From NCBI RefSeq assembly GCF_900215145.1, contig NZ_OBDO01000001.1, positions 558,001 to 622,000 on the forward strand: 64,000 bases of DNA. The letters are read 5' to 3'. The DNA is from Geodermatophilus sabuli (GTDB taxonomy: Bacteria > Actinomycetota > Actinomycetes > Mycobacteriales > Geodermatophilaceae). The notes below the pieces were generated by a model. That model saw only the letters and a program-made list of their open reading frames with translations, was not told where the DNA came from and did no database searches. Each line of letters begins with the position of its first letter. The first letter of the stretch is position 1. The translations under genes were made by a program, and so were the position numbers. Shown piece by piece: positions 53,025-60,693 of this stretch.

Positions 53025-54058
53025 TCAGGCCAGCCGGATGACGCGCTTGCCGAGGTTCTCCCCGCGGTAGAGGCCCGCGATGGCATCGGGCGCCGCCTCG
53101 AGCCCGTCGAGTACGTCCTCGCGGTACCGGAGCCGGCCGCCGCGCACCAGCTCGGCCAGGGCGGCGACCGCCTCCGGCAGCCGGTGCTGGTGGTCGAAGA
53201 ACAGCAGCCCCTCCATCCGCGCGGCCTTGGTGAGCAGGTGCCGTTCGACCCGGGGGCCGGTCGGCCACGGGTCCCAGCTGGAGATCGCGGCCGTTCCGCA
53301 GACGACGATCCGTGCCCGCCGGTTGATGCGAGGCAGGACGGTGTCGCTGATCGGCCCGGCCGTGTTGTCGAAGTAGACGTCCACCCCGTCGGGGACGGCG
53401 GCGGCGAGGTCCGCGGCGAGGGGGGGGGAGCGGTGGTCGACTGCGGCGTCGTAGCCGAACTCCTCGAGGCAGAGCCGGACCTTCTCCGGCCCACCGGCGA
53501 TGCCGACCGTGCGGCACCCGGCCTGGGCGGCGAGCTGGCCGACCACCGACCCGACGGCGCCCGCGGCGGTGGAGACGACGACGGTCTCCCCGGCCGCCGG
53601 ACGGGCGATCTCGGACAGCCCGAACCAGGCCGTGGCCCCGGTCAGCCCGAGCACGCCGAGCGACAGCGACGGTGACAGGTCGTCCTCGTCCACCCGGCGC
53701 AGCACCGCACCGGCGTCGACCGTGGCGTACTCCTGCCACCCGAACAGGCCGGTCACGCGGTCGCCCGGCCGGTACGCCGGCGCGGCGCTGGCGACCACCG
53801 TGCCGACGGCGAACGAGCGCATGACGTCGCCCACGGGGACCGGCTCGCTGTAGTTGGCCACGTCGCTCACCCAGCCGCGCATGGCCGGGTCGACGGAGAG
53901 GAACTCGGCGCGGACGAGCAGCTCGCCGGCCTCCGGGGGGCGCACCGGCGCCTCGACCACCGCGAAGTGCTCGGCCTGGGGATGCCGTGCGGGCGCGAGT
54001 GGAGGACCACGCGGCGGGCGGTCGCCGGGGAGGGAGGGGTCGACGGGTGACCGGGCAC
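53025..54058 (-). pseudogene. MDR oxidoreductase (2-alkenal/enone reductase type) with N-terminal frameshift
   Basis: From a GTG at 54058 (GGGGGAG upstream) the first frame gives the canonical start RRVVLHSRPHGIPRP, then the homology moves to another frame at QAEHFAVVEAPVRPPEAGELLVRAEFLSVDPAMRGW and stays intact to the stop (Rossmann STAAGAVGSVVGQLAAQAG). A one-base loss near 53971-53977 would explain it. A start from GTG 54077 in the second frame would give a protein with an abnormal Pro/Arg N-terminus. Either a recent mutation or a sequence error; otherwise a zinc-free NADPH enone reductase. Confidence 0.65.
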
Positions 54059-54143
54059 GGCAGCTCCCCCCGTCCACCGTTGCGTCGGGCAGACAGGAAT
54101 CGGGTCAGGGGCGGGACACCATCGAGGTCTGCGGGGCCGCCGG

Positions 54144-54941
54144 TCAGTAGTGGATGACGCCCCGGCTCCCGCCGCCGACGGCGACGGCGTCCCCGCTGAT
54201 CGCCGCGCTGCGCGGTGAGGCGAGGAAGGTGACGACGTCGGCGACCTCCCGGGCGGTGACCAGCCGGCCGATGCTCGTGCCGGCGGCCATCGCCCGGGCC
54301 GCCTCCTCCGGGGTGCCGCCCTGCTCGGCCGCGCGGTCGGCGAGCAGCTTCTCGGTCCGCTCGGTGACGGTCGTGCCGGGGTGGACGACGGTGACCGTGA
54401 TCCCGGCCGGGCCTAGCTCGTCGGCGAGGTTGGCCGTCATCGCGGCGACGGCGACGTTGCGGACCGAACCGACCAGCGAGCCGGTGCGGCGGGCGTTGAG
54501 GCCGCTGATGTTGACGATCCGGCCCCAGCCGGCGGCGGCCATGTGCGGGGCCACGGCCCGTGCGCACCGCAGGTAGCCGAGCACCTTCGTCTCCACCTCC
54601 TCGCGCAGCGCGTCGTCGGTCAGCTCGGCCAGCGGCGGCACCGGCCCCGAGGAGGCCGGCCGGGCGGCGGCGTTGACGAGGACGTCGACCCCGCCGAGCT
54701 CGGCCACCACGCGCGCCACCACCGCCCGCACCGCGGCGTCGTCCCGGGTGTCGGCGGGGCAGGGGAGGGCGGTGGTGCCGTGCCGCCGGACCCGCTCGGC
54801 CGCCCGGTCCAGGGCCTCGGCGTCCCGGGCGACCAGGGCCACGTGCGCCCCCTCGGCCGCGAGGCCGTCCGCGACCGCCAGGCCGATGCCGCGGCTGGCG
54901 CCGGTGACGATCGCGCGCTTGCCGGTGAGCTGCAGGTCCAT
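54144..54941 (-). CDS. SDR-family protein lacking the YxxxK active site
   Basis: 265 residues. Coenzyme motif VTGASRGIGLAVADGLAAEG, NAAARP in place of NNAG, and the C-terminal SGDAVAVGGGS. After the Ser of IVNISGLNARRTGS, the place of YxxxK reads SVRNVAV, so the catalytic Tyr and Lys are missing. This variant occurs as a recognisable SDR branch, so it is probably not simple decay; the reaction may differ or be lost. It lies upstream of the frameshifted oxidoreductase on the same strand. Confidence 0.8.
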   Translation of the reverse strand: MDLQLTGKRAIVTGASRGIGLAVADGLAAEGAHVALVARDAEALDRAAERVRRHGTTALPCPADTRDDAAVRAVVARVVAELGGVDVLVNAAARPASSGPVPPLAELTDDALREEVETKVLGYLRCARAVAPHMAAAGWGRIVNISGLNARRTGSLVGSVRNVAVAAMTANLADELGPAGITVTVVHPGTTVTERTEKLLADRAAEQGGTPEEAARAMAAGTSIGRLVTAREVADVVTFLASPRSAAISGDAVAVGGGSRGVIHY

Positions 54942-55113
54942 GTCGTTCCTCCACCGGGCCGGCCGTCGGCCCGTCGTCAGCAGCCTCGCGGACGCCCCCG
55001 GGCGGGACCACCCCGGCCCCGCTCGGGCGGAGCCGCCGGTCGCGGCGGGGTCGCGCTCGTCCTCACCGTGGTGCTCGGCCGCAGCGCCAGCCTGCTGCCC
55101 GACGGGCGCGACG

Positions 55114-55152
55114 GCGGTCGCGGGTCCGGCTGAGCGCCGGGCCCGCGACCGC
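55114..55152. terminator. 17-bp hairpin at the end of the glucosidase gene
   Basis: 55114-55130 pairs with 55136-55152 with one G-U type mismatch and a 5-nt loop, directly beyond the stop of the leftward gene at 55156. Confidence 0.8.
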
Positions 55153-55155
55153 TGG

Positions 55156-56787
55156 TCAGTCCTCGACCAGCCAGACGGCGCTGTTCGGCGGGAGCGCGAC
55201 CGTCCCGCCCGCGGAGTGCACCCGCCTGCTGGAGCTGAGCAGCACCGTGCCGGAGCAGCTGACCAGTGCGGTCTCGGCGCCCATGTTCACCACGCAGCGG
55301 ACGGTCTCCTCCTCGCCCGCGCACCGCACGGTCAGCACGTCGCCGTTCGTGGTGACCGTCGCCGTACCGGTGGCGAACGCGGGGTGCGCCTTCCGCAGCG
55401 CCAGCGCCCGCCGGTACAGCTGCAGCGTGGAACCGTTGCGCCCGGCCTGCCGGGACACCGCGTACCGGCCCCAGTCGGCGGGGATCGGCAGCCACGGCTC
55501 CGCGGCCCCGTCGGGGGAGAAACCCACCCCGTCGGTGGCGTTCCACGGCATCGGGATGCGGCAGCCGTCGCGGCCGGCGCGGGCCCCGCCGCTGCGCAGG
55601 AAGATCGGGTCCCGCTTGGCCTCGTCGGCCACGGCGGCCTGCGGCAGGCCCAGCTCCTCGCCGGCGTAGAGGTAGGCCGAGCCGGGCAGCGCCAGCATGA
55701 GCAGCGCGGCGGCCCGGGCCCGGGCCCGGCCCAGCGCGCCGCCGCCGAAGCGGGTGACCTGGCGCTCCTTGTCGTGGTTGCCCAGCACCCACGACACCGG
55801 GGCGCCGACGGTGCCGAACGCGTCCAGCGCGCTGCTGATCGCCGCGGCGAAGGACGCCGGGTCCCACGCCGACTTGAGCAGCCGGAACGACAGCGCCTGG
55901 TGCATCTCGTCGGGCCGGGAGTAGAGCGCCACCTGGTCGAGGTCGGCCAGGCAGACCTCGCCGACCAGCATGGTGTCGGGGTACTCGTCGCAGATCGACC
56001 GCCAGCGACGCCAGACGTCGTGCACCTCGGGCTGGTTCCACGTCATCGCCTGCTCCGGCCCGTGCCCGAACAGGGTCGGCGCGTAGAAGCCGGGGTTGTC
56101 GCGCAGCGCGGCGTCCTTGTAGAGGCCGTAGGCGACGTCCACGCGGAAACCGCTGACCCCGCGGTCGAGCCAGAACCGCAGCGTCTGCTCGAAGTCGGCG
56201 GCGACCTCCGGGTCGCGCCAGTTCAGGTCGGGCTGCTCGGGCGCGAACAGGTGCAGGTACCAGCGGCCGTCCGGCGTGCGCGACCAGGCCGGCCCGCCGA
56301 AGAGGGACTGCCAGTTGTTCGGCGGCTCCTCCGACGGCGGCGCGAAGTGGTAGCGGCCGGCCTCCGGGCAGTCCGGGTCGGCGAGCGCCGCCTGGAACCA
56401 CCGGTGCTGGTCGGAGGTGTGGTTCGGGACGACGTCGAGGACGACCCGCAGGCCCACCCGGCGGGCGTCGTCCACCAGCGCCTCGAGGTCGGCGACGTCG
56501 CCGTAGTCGGGGTCGACGGCGCGGTAGTCCACGACGTCGTACCCGCCGTCGGCACCGCCCGAGGGGTAGTGCGGGTTGATCCAGAGCGCGTCCACGCCGA
56601 GCCAGGCCAGGTAGGGCAGGCGGGCGCGCAGGCCGGCCAGGTCGCCGATGCCGTCGCCGTTGCTGTCGGCGAACGAGCGCAGGTAGACCTGGTAGACCAC
56701 GGCGCTGCGCCACCAGGGGAACGGAGCGGGCGCTGGGGCGACCCGGGGGTCGGTCGAGAGCCCCGCGAGGGAGAGTCGACGTGCCAT
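55156..56787 (-). CDS. GH13 alpha-glucosidase / oligo-1,6-glucosidase
   Basis: 543 residues. The GH13 conserved regions are all present: VVLDVVPNHTSDQHRWF (region I), GFRVDVAYGLYKD with the nucleophile Asp (II), MLVGEVCL with the acid/base Glu (III) and VLGNHDKERQVTRFGG (IV). The N-terminal WWRSAVVYQVYLRSFADSNGDGIGDLAG is typical of oligo-1,6- and alpha-glucosidases. No signal peptide, so it acts in the cytoplasm on oligosaccharides. It is unrelated to the catabolic genes around it. The ATG at 56787 has only a weak ribosome site. Confidence 0.9.
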   Translation of the reverse strand: MARRLSLAGLSTDPRVAPAPAPFPWWRSAVVYQVYLRSFADSNGDGIGDLAGLRARLPYLAWLGVDALWINPHYPSGGADGGYDVVDYRAVDPDYGDVADLEALVDDARRVGLRVVLDVVPNHTSDQHRWFQAALADPDCPEAGRYHFAPPSEEPPNNWQSLFGGPAWSRTPDGRWYLHLFAPEQPDLNWRDPEVAADFEQTLRFWLDRGVSGFRVDVAYGLYKDAALRDNPGFYAPTLFGHGPEQAMTWNQPEVHDVWRRWRSICDEYPDTMLVGEVCLADLDQVALYSRPDEMHQALSFRLLKSAWDPASFAAAISSALDAFGTVGAPVSWVLGNHDKERQVTRFGGGALGRARARAAALLMLALPGSAYLYAGEELGLPQAAVADEAKRDPIFLRSGGARAGRDGCRIPMPWNATDGVGFSPDGAAEPWLPIPADWGRYAVSRQAGRNGSTLQLYRRALALRKAHPAFATGTATVTTNGDVLTVRCAGEEETVRCVVNMGAETALVSCSGTVLLSSSRRVHSAGGTVALPPNSAVWLVED

Positions 56788-56898
56788 GTGGGCGTTATCG
56801 GCAGCCCGCCGGCCCGGCAGGTGTGTCGTGGGTCACGATTGCCCTCGCCCGCGTTGGCAGACATCGCCAGTGCGCGCCCGCCCGGCGGGCGACGACAC

Positions 56899-56917
56899 GG
56901 TTCCGCAAGACAGAAAA
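56899..56917 (+). promoter_or_regulatory. Weak IclR-type operator upstream of the class II aldolase
   Basis: GGTTCC-GCAAGAC-AGAAAA: perfect left arm, imperfect right arm; the flanks add CGGTT...AACCG symmetry with a longer spacer. It lies 70 bp before the GTG at 56987. Confidence 0.4.
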
Positions 56918-56986
56918 CCGTCCGGGGATTTCTATGGCGTGGGACACGATCCACCCTCAGCACACCACCACCTGAGGAGGTCGCAC

Positions 56987-57721
56987 GTGCCGGAGGACGC
57001 ACCCGAGCCGGGCGGGACGCCGGCGCCGGGCGACCAGCGCCGTGCACTGGCCGAGGCCAACCACATCCTCGTCGACCAGGGCATCCTGGACGCCTTCGGC
57101 CACGTGAGCGTCCGGTCCGCCGAGGACCCGGGCGCCTTCCTCCTGTCGCGGAACCTCGCGCCGGGCCTGGTCCAGGAGGACGACGTCCAGCGGTTCACCC
57201 TCGACGGGCGGACCGACGACCCCCGGCCCAGCTACCTCGAGCTGTACATCCACGCCGAGGTCTACCGGGCCCGCCCCGACGTGCAGGCCGTGGTGCACAG
57301 CCACTCGCCGGCGGTGATCCCGTTCGGCGTCACCGCGACGCCGCTGCGGCCGGTCCTGCACATGGCCGGGTTCCTGGCGCCGCGTGTCCCGGTCTTCGAC
57401 ACCCGGGACACCCTCGGCCCGGCGTCGGACCTGCTGATCCGGTCGGCCGAGTCCGGCGCCGCACTGGCCGCGGCCCTGGGTCCGGCCTCCGTCGTCCTGA
57501 TGCGCGGCCACGGCTCCACGGCCGTCGGGCGGTCGCTGGAGGAGGCGGTGTACCGGGCCGTCTACACCGAGGTGAACGCGCACGCCCAGGCCGAGGCCCT
57601 GCGCCTCGGCGGCTGCGTCTACCTCACCGACGAGGAGGCCGCCGCCACCGTGGCCACGAACACCAAGCAGCTGCCCCGGGCCTGGGGATTCTGGCGCGAC
57701 CGGGCCCACCGGCCGGCGTGA
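56987..57721 (+). CDS. Class II aldolase/adducin family protein, candidate aromatic-acid decarboxylase
   Basis: 244 residues, GAGGAGG 6 nt before the GTG. Family metal ligands: VVHSHSPAVIPFG (HxH) and the later RGHGST histidine; the N-terminal ANHILVDQGILDAFGHVSVR holds the phosphate/substrate loop. Besides sugar aldolases, this family includes decarboxylases such as 3,4-dihydroxyphthalate decarboxylase and the p-cumate-pathway CmtD. Because the next genes are a binding lipoprotein and a dihydroxyphthalate-decarboxylase-like protein, a decarboxylase role is plausible. No phosphate-sugar genes are nearby. Confidence 0.78.
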   Translation: MPEDAPEPGGTPAPGDQRRALAEANHILVDQGILDAFGHVSVRSAEDPGAFLLSRNLAPGLVQEDDVQRFTLDGRTDDPRPSYLELYIHAEVYRARPDVQAVVHSHSPAVIPFGVTATPLRPVLHMAGFLAPRVPVFDTRDTLGPASDLLIRSAESGAALAAALGPASVVLMRGHGSTAVGRSLEEAVYRAVYTEVNAHAQAEALRLGGCVYLTDEEAAATVATNTKQLPRAWGFWRDRAHRPA

Positions 57722-57768
57722 CCACTGCATCCCGTTCCGCCCGTTCCGTCCCCGTACCGAGGAGTGCC

Positions 57769-58734
57769 ATGTCGACCCGACCCTGGACGCGCGCCGCTGC
57801 CGCCGGCGCCGCCACCCTGCTGGCGCTGACCGCGTGCGGGGGATCCGACGACGCCGGCGGCGAGACCGGTGAGGGGGGCCTGACCGCCGTCACCATCGGC
57901 ACCCAGCCGATCGTCGACTCCGCCCCGCTGTACCTGGGCGTCGACCAGGGGTTCTTCGAGGAAGAGAGGCTCGACCTCACCATCGAGACCGCGGTCGGTG
58001 GCGCGGCCGTCGTCCCCAGCGTGGTCTCCGGTGACTTCGAGTTCGGCCGCGGCAACGTCCTCTCCACGATGATCGCCGTGTCGCAGGGCCTGCCCCTGCG
58101 GTGCATCACCAACGCCAACTCCACCGCCGGGAACCCCGACTTCGGGGCCGTGGTCGTGCTCGGCGACTCGCCGCTCCAGTCCATGGCCGACCTGAGCGGC
58201 CGGACCGTGTCGGTCAACACGCTGAACAACATCGGGGACACGACCATCCGGTCGGTCGTCGAGGAGGCCGGCGGGGACCCGCAGGCGGTGCAGTTCGTCG
58301 AGATCCCGTTCCCGGACGCCCCGGCCGCGCTGCAGTCCGGCCAGGTCGACGCCGCGTGGATCCTCGACCCCTTCCTCACCGAGGCCGTCGACGCCGGGGG
58401 GCGGGTGCTGTCCTACAACTTCTCCGACTTCCACCCCCAGCTGGACATCTCCTGCGTCTTCACCTCCGAGCAGCTGATCCAGGAGCAGCCGGAGGTCGTC
58501 GAGGCCTTCCAGCGGGCCATGAACCGGTCGCTGGAGTTCTCGCAGGCCAACCCCGACGAGGTCCGGCGGATCACCGGCACCTACACCGAGATCGACCCGG
58601 CAGTGCTCGAGCGCATCGTGATCCCGACCTTCCGGCCCGACTTCAACCGCGAGGCCATGGAGCTGCTCGGGGCGAAGGCGGCCGAGTACGGCAGCCTGCC
58701 CGAGGAGCCCGACCTCGACCAGCTGCTGCCCTGA
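57769..58734 (+). CDS. ABC-type substrate-binding lipoprotein (NMT1/SsuA-like)
   Basis: 321 residues. A lipoprotein signal peptide ends at the lipobox LLALTACGG (Cys about 24), so it is exported and lipid-anchored. The mature part has the periplasmic binding fold of the NMT1/TauA/SsuA group (PLYLGVDQGFFEEERLDL, FGRGNVLSTMIAVSQGLPL). No permease or ATPase gene is beside it in this window. Between the aldolase-type and decarboxylase-type genes it probably delivers an aromatic or sulfonated acid (inference). Confidence 0.85.
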   Translation: MSTRPWTRAAAAGAATLLALTACGGSDDAGGETGEGGLTAVTIGTQPIVDSAPLYLGVDQGFFEEERLDLTIETAVGGAAVVPSVVSGDFEFGRGNVLSTMIAVSQGLPLRCITNANSTAGNPDFGAVVVLGDSPLQSMADLSGRTVSVNTLNNIGDTTIRSVVEEAGGDPQAVQFVEIPFPDAPAALQSGQVDAAWILDPFLTEAVDAGGRVLSYNFSDFHPQLDISCVFTSEQLIQEQPEVVEAFQRAMNRSLEFSQANPDEVRRITGTYTEIDPAVLERIVIPTFRPDFNREAMELLGAKAAEYGSLPEEPDLDQLLP

Positions 58735-58808
58735 CCTGACACCGCTCGGCCCGGGACGGCGACCGCCGCCCCGGGCCGGCGTCCGACCACCCGGAGGAGT
58801 CCCGTCCC

Positions 58809-59801
58809 ATGGCCGCGCCCGTCCTCACGATGGCCTGCCAGGCCTACGACCGGATGCAGCCGCTGCGCGACGGCACCGTCCGGGTCGCCGGCGCCGACCT
58901 GAACTTCCTCGACCTCCCCGTCGAGGAGACCTTCTTCCGCATGCTCGGGTTCGCCGAGTTCGACATCGCCGAGCTGTCGCTGTCGAGCTACGTGCTCACC
59001 CTCGACCGGGACGCCCCGTTCGTCGCCGTCCCGGTGTTCCCGTCACGTGCCTTCCGGCACAGCGGCATCTACGTGCGGGCGGATTCCCCGCTGACCGACC
59101 CGGCCGACCTGGCCGGGAAGACCGTCGGAGTCCCCGAGTACCAGATCACCGCCTCCGTGTGGATCCGCGGGATCCTCGCCGAGCACCACGGTGTCCCGGT
59201 CTCGTCGGTCCGGTACCGGACCGGCGGGCTGGACCAGCCCGGACGGGTGGAGAAGGTCCGGCTGGACCTGCCCCCGGACGTCGACGTCGCCCCCATCGGC
59301 CCGGCCGACACGCTGTCGCAGCTGCTCCTCGACGGGGAGCTGGACGCGGTCTACACCGCCCGCAACCCGGGGCCGTTCAACACCCCGGGGGGCGGCGGCG
59401 TGCGCCGGCTGCTGGCCGACCCGGCGGCCGTCGAGCGGGAGTACCACGCCCGGACCGGCATCTTCCCGATCATGCACACGCTGGTGATCCGGCGAGACGT
59501 CTACGAGCGGCACCGGTGGCTGGCGCGCGAGCTGGTCAAGGCGTGCACCGCCGCCAAGCAGGTCGGCCTGGCCGGCATCGGCGAGACCGCGGCGCTGCGC
59601 TACGCCCTGCCGTGGCTGTGGTCGGAGGTCGAGCGCACCCGGTCGGCCCTCGGTGACGACTGGTGGCCCTACGGCCTGGAGGCGAACCGGACGACGCTGG
59701 CCACCTTCCTGCGGTACTCCCACGAGCAGGGGCTGGCGGCCCGCCGCTACGAGCCGGAGGAGCTGTTCGCCCCGGAGTCGCTGGCCGAGGTGGTCGTCTG
59801 A
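58809..59801 (+). CDS. 4,5-dihydroxyphthalate decarboxylase-like protein
   Basis: 330 residues, CCGGAGGAGTCCC before the ATG. It has the periplasmic-binding-protein-like fold but no signal peptide, as expected for the cytoplasmic Pht5-type decarboxylases: MACQAYDRMQPLRDGTV, FRMLGFAEFDIAELSLSSY, FPSRAFRHSGIYV and KTVGVPEYQITASVWIRG. The family removes one carboxyl group from dihydroxyphthalate. The phthalate dioxygenase itself is not in this window, so the true substrate may be another ortho-dihydroxy acid. Confidence 0.82.
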   Translation: MAAPVLTMACQAYDRMQPLRDGTVRVAGADLNFLDLPVEETFFRMLGFAEFDIAELSLSSYVLTLDRDAPFVAVPVFPSRAFRHSGIYVRADSPLTDPADLAGKTVGVPEYQITASVWIRGILAEHHGVPVSSVRYRTGGLDQPGRVEKVRLDLPPDVDVAPIGPADTLSQLLLDGELDAVYTARNPGPFNTPGGGGVRRLLADPAAVEREYHARTGIFPIMHTLVIRRDVYERHRWLARELVKACTAAKQVGLAGIGETAALRYALPWLWSEVERTRSALGDDWWPYGLEANRTTLATFLRYSHEQGLAARRYEPEELFAPESLAEVVV

Positions 59802-59838
59802 GGCTGGCCGGCTCGGCCGCGGCATAGCATCGGCGCTC

Positions 59839-60567
59839 GTGCGCCCGTTCCTGCTGCTCGCCTCGCGGGCCGAGGACGAGGCCGCGGACGACGAGTACGC
59901 GGCGTTCCTCCGGCTGACGGGCCTCGAGGAGGGGCAGCTGCGGCGGATCCGGATGGAGGCCGGGCCGCTCCCGCCGCTGGACCTCGACGACTACGCGGGT
60001 GTCCTCCTCGGTGGCGGGCCGTTCAACTCCAGTGATCCGCTCGAGCAGAAGTCGCCGACCCAGCACCGGGTGGAGGCCGAGCTGCGGGTGCTGCTGGACC
60101 AGGTCGTCCCCCGCGACCTGCCCTTCTTCGGCGCCTGCTACGGCATCGGCACGCTGGGGGTGCACCAGGGCGGGGTGGTCGACCGCACCTACGGCGAGCC
60201 GGTGTCGTGCGTGCCGATCGAGCTCACTCCCGCGGGCCGGGAGGACCCGGTGCTCGCCGGCCTGCCGGAGGTGTTCGACGCGCTGGTCGGCCACAAGGAG
60301 GCCTGCCGCGTGCTGCCGCCGTCGGCGGTCCTGCTCGCCACCTCCGCCGCGTGCCCGGTGCAGATGTTCCGCGTCGGACGCAACGTGTACGCCACCCAGT
60401 TCCACCCCGAGCTGGACGTCCCGGGGGTCGTGACGCGGGCGCGGGTCTACCAGCACGCCGGCTACTTCCCGCCCGCCGAGCTGGAGGAGCTCATCGCCCG
60501 GCTGCGCACCGCCGTGGTGTCCGATCCCGGCCGCATGCTCGCGAACTTCGTGGCCCGCTACGCCTGA
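59839..60567 (+). CDS. Class I glutamine amidotransferase (GMP-synthase-like domain)
   Basis: 242 residues. Catalytic Cys in PFFGACYGIGTLG, His and Glu in ATQFHPELDVPGV. It is a stand-alone glutaminase-type domain without a synthase partner; this family (GuaA-like) includes gamma-Glu-processing hydrolases. There is no Shine-Dalgarno before the GTG; instead TAGCAT (59825-59830) fits a -10 only 9 bp upstream, so the transcript is probably leaderless. Not obviously linked to the catabolic genes. Confidence 0.85.
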   Translation: MRPFLLLASRAEDEAADDEYAAFLRLTGLEEGQLRRIRMEAGPLPPLDLDDYAGVLLGGGPFNSSDPLEQKSPTQHRVEAELRVLLDQVVPRDLPFFGACYGIGTLGVHQGGVVDRTYGEPVSCVPIELTPAGREDPVLAGLPEVFDALVGHKEACRVLPPSAVLLATSAACPVQMFRVGRNVYATQFHPELDVPGVVTRARVYQHAGYFPPAELEELIARLRTAVVSDPGRMLANFVARYA

Positions 60568-60693
60568 GTTCCCCCGGGGCGGCTTCTGCCGGGAGCCCGC
60601 GGCGGGGCAGACTGCCAGCGCACGCCCGGTCGGGTCGCCGGCCCGGGCCAGGAGGACCCGCGGAGGCCCGATGACCCCAGGGACGGTTGCCCG

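Noticed and set aside
50722-55011. Open frame of about 1430 codons opposite pyruvate carboxylase
   Set aside because: It is repetitive Gly/Arg/Asp-rich and opposes strongly conserved carboxylase domains; the real genes in its upstream part are in other frames.
54673-58734. Long rightward open frame through the glucosidase region
   Set aside because: Antisense to the SDR and GH13 genes; only the final part (from 57769) is a real gene, the binding lipoprotein.
58747-58778. 9-bp inverted repeat between the lipoprotein and decarboxylase genes
   Set aside because: Could be a weak attenuator, but such short GC repeats are common in this DNA and the two genes look cotranscribed.
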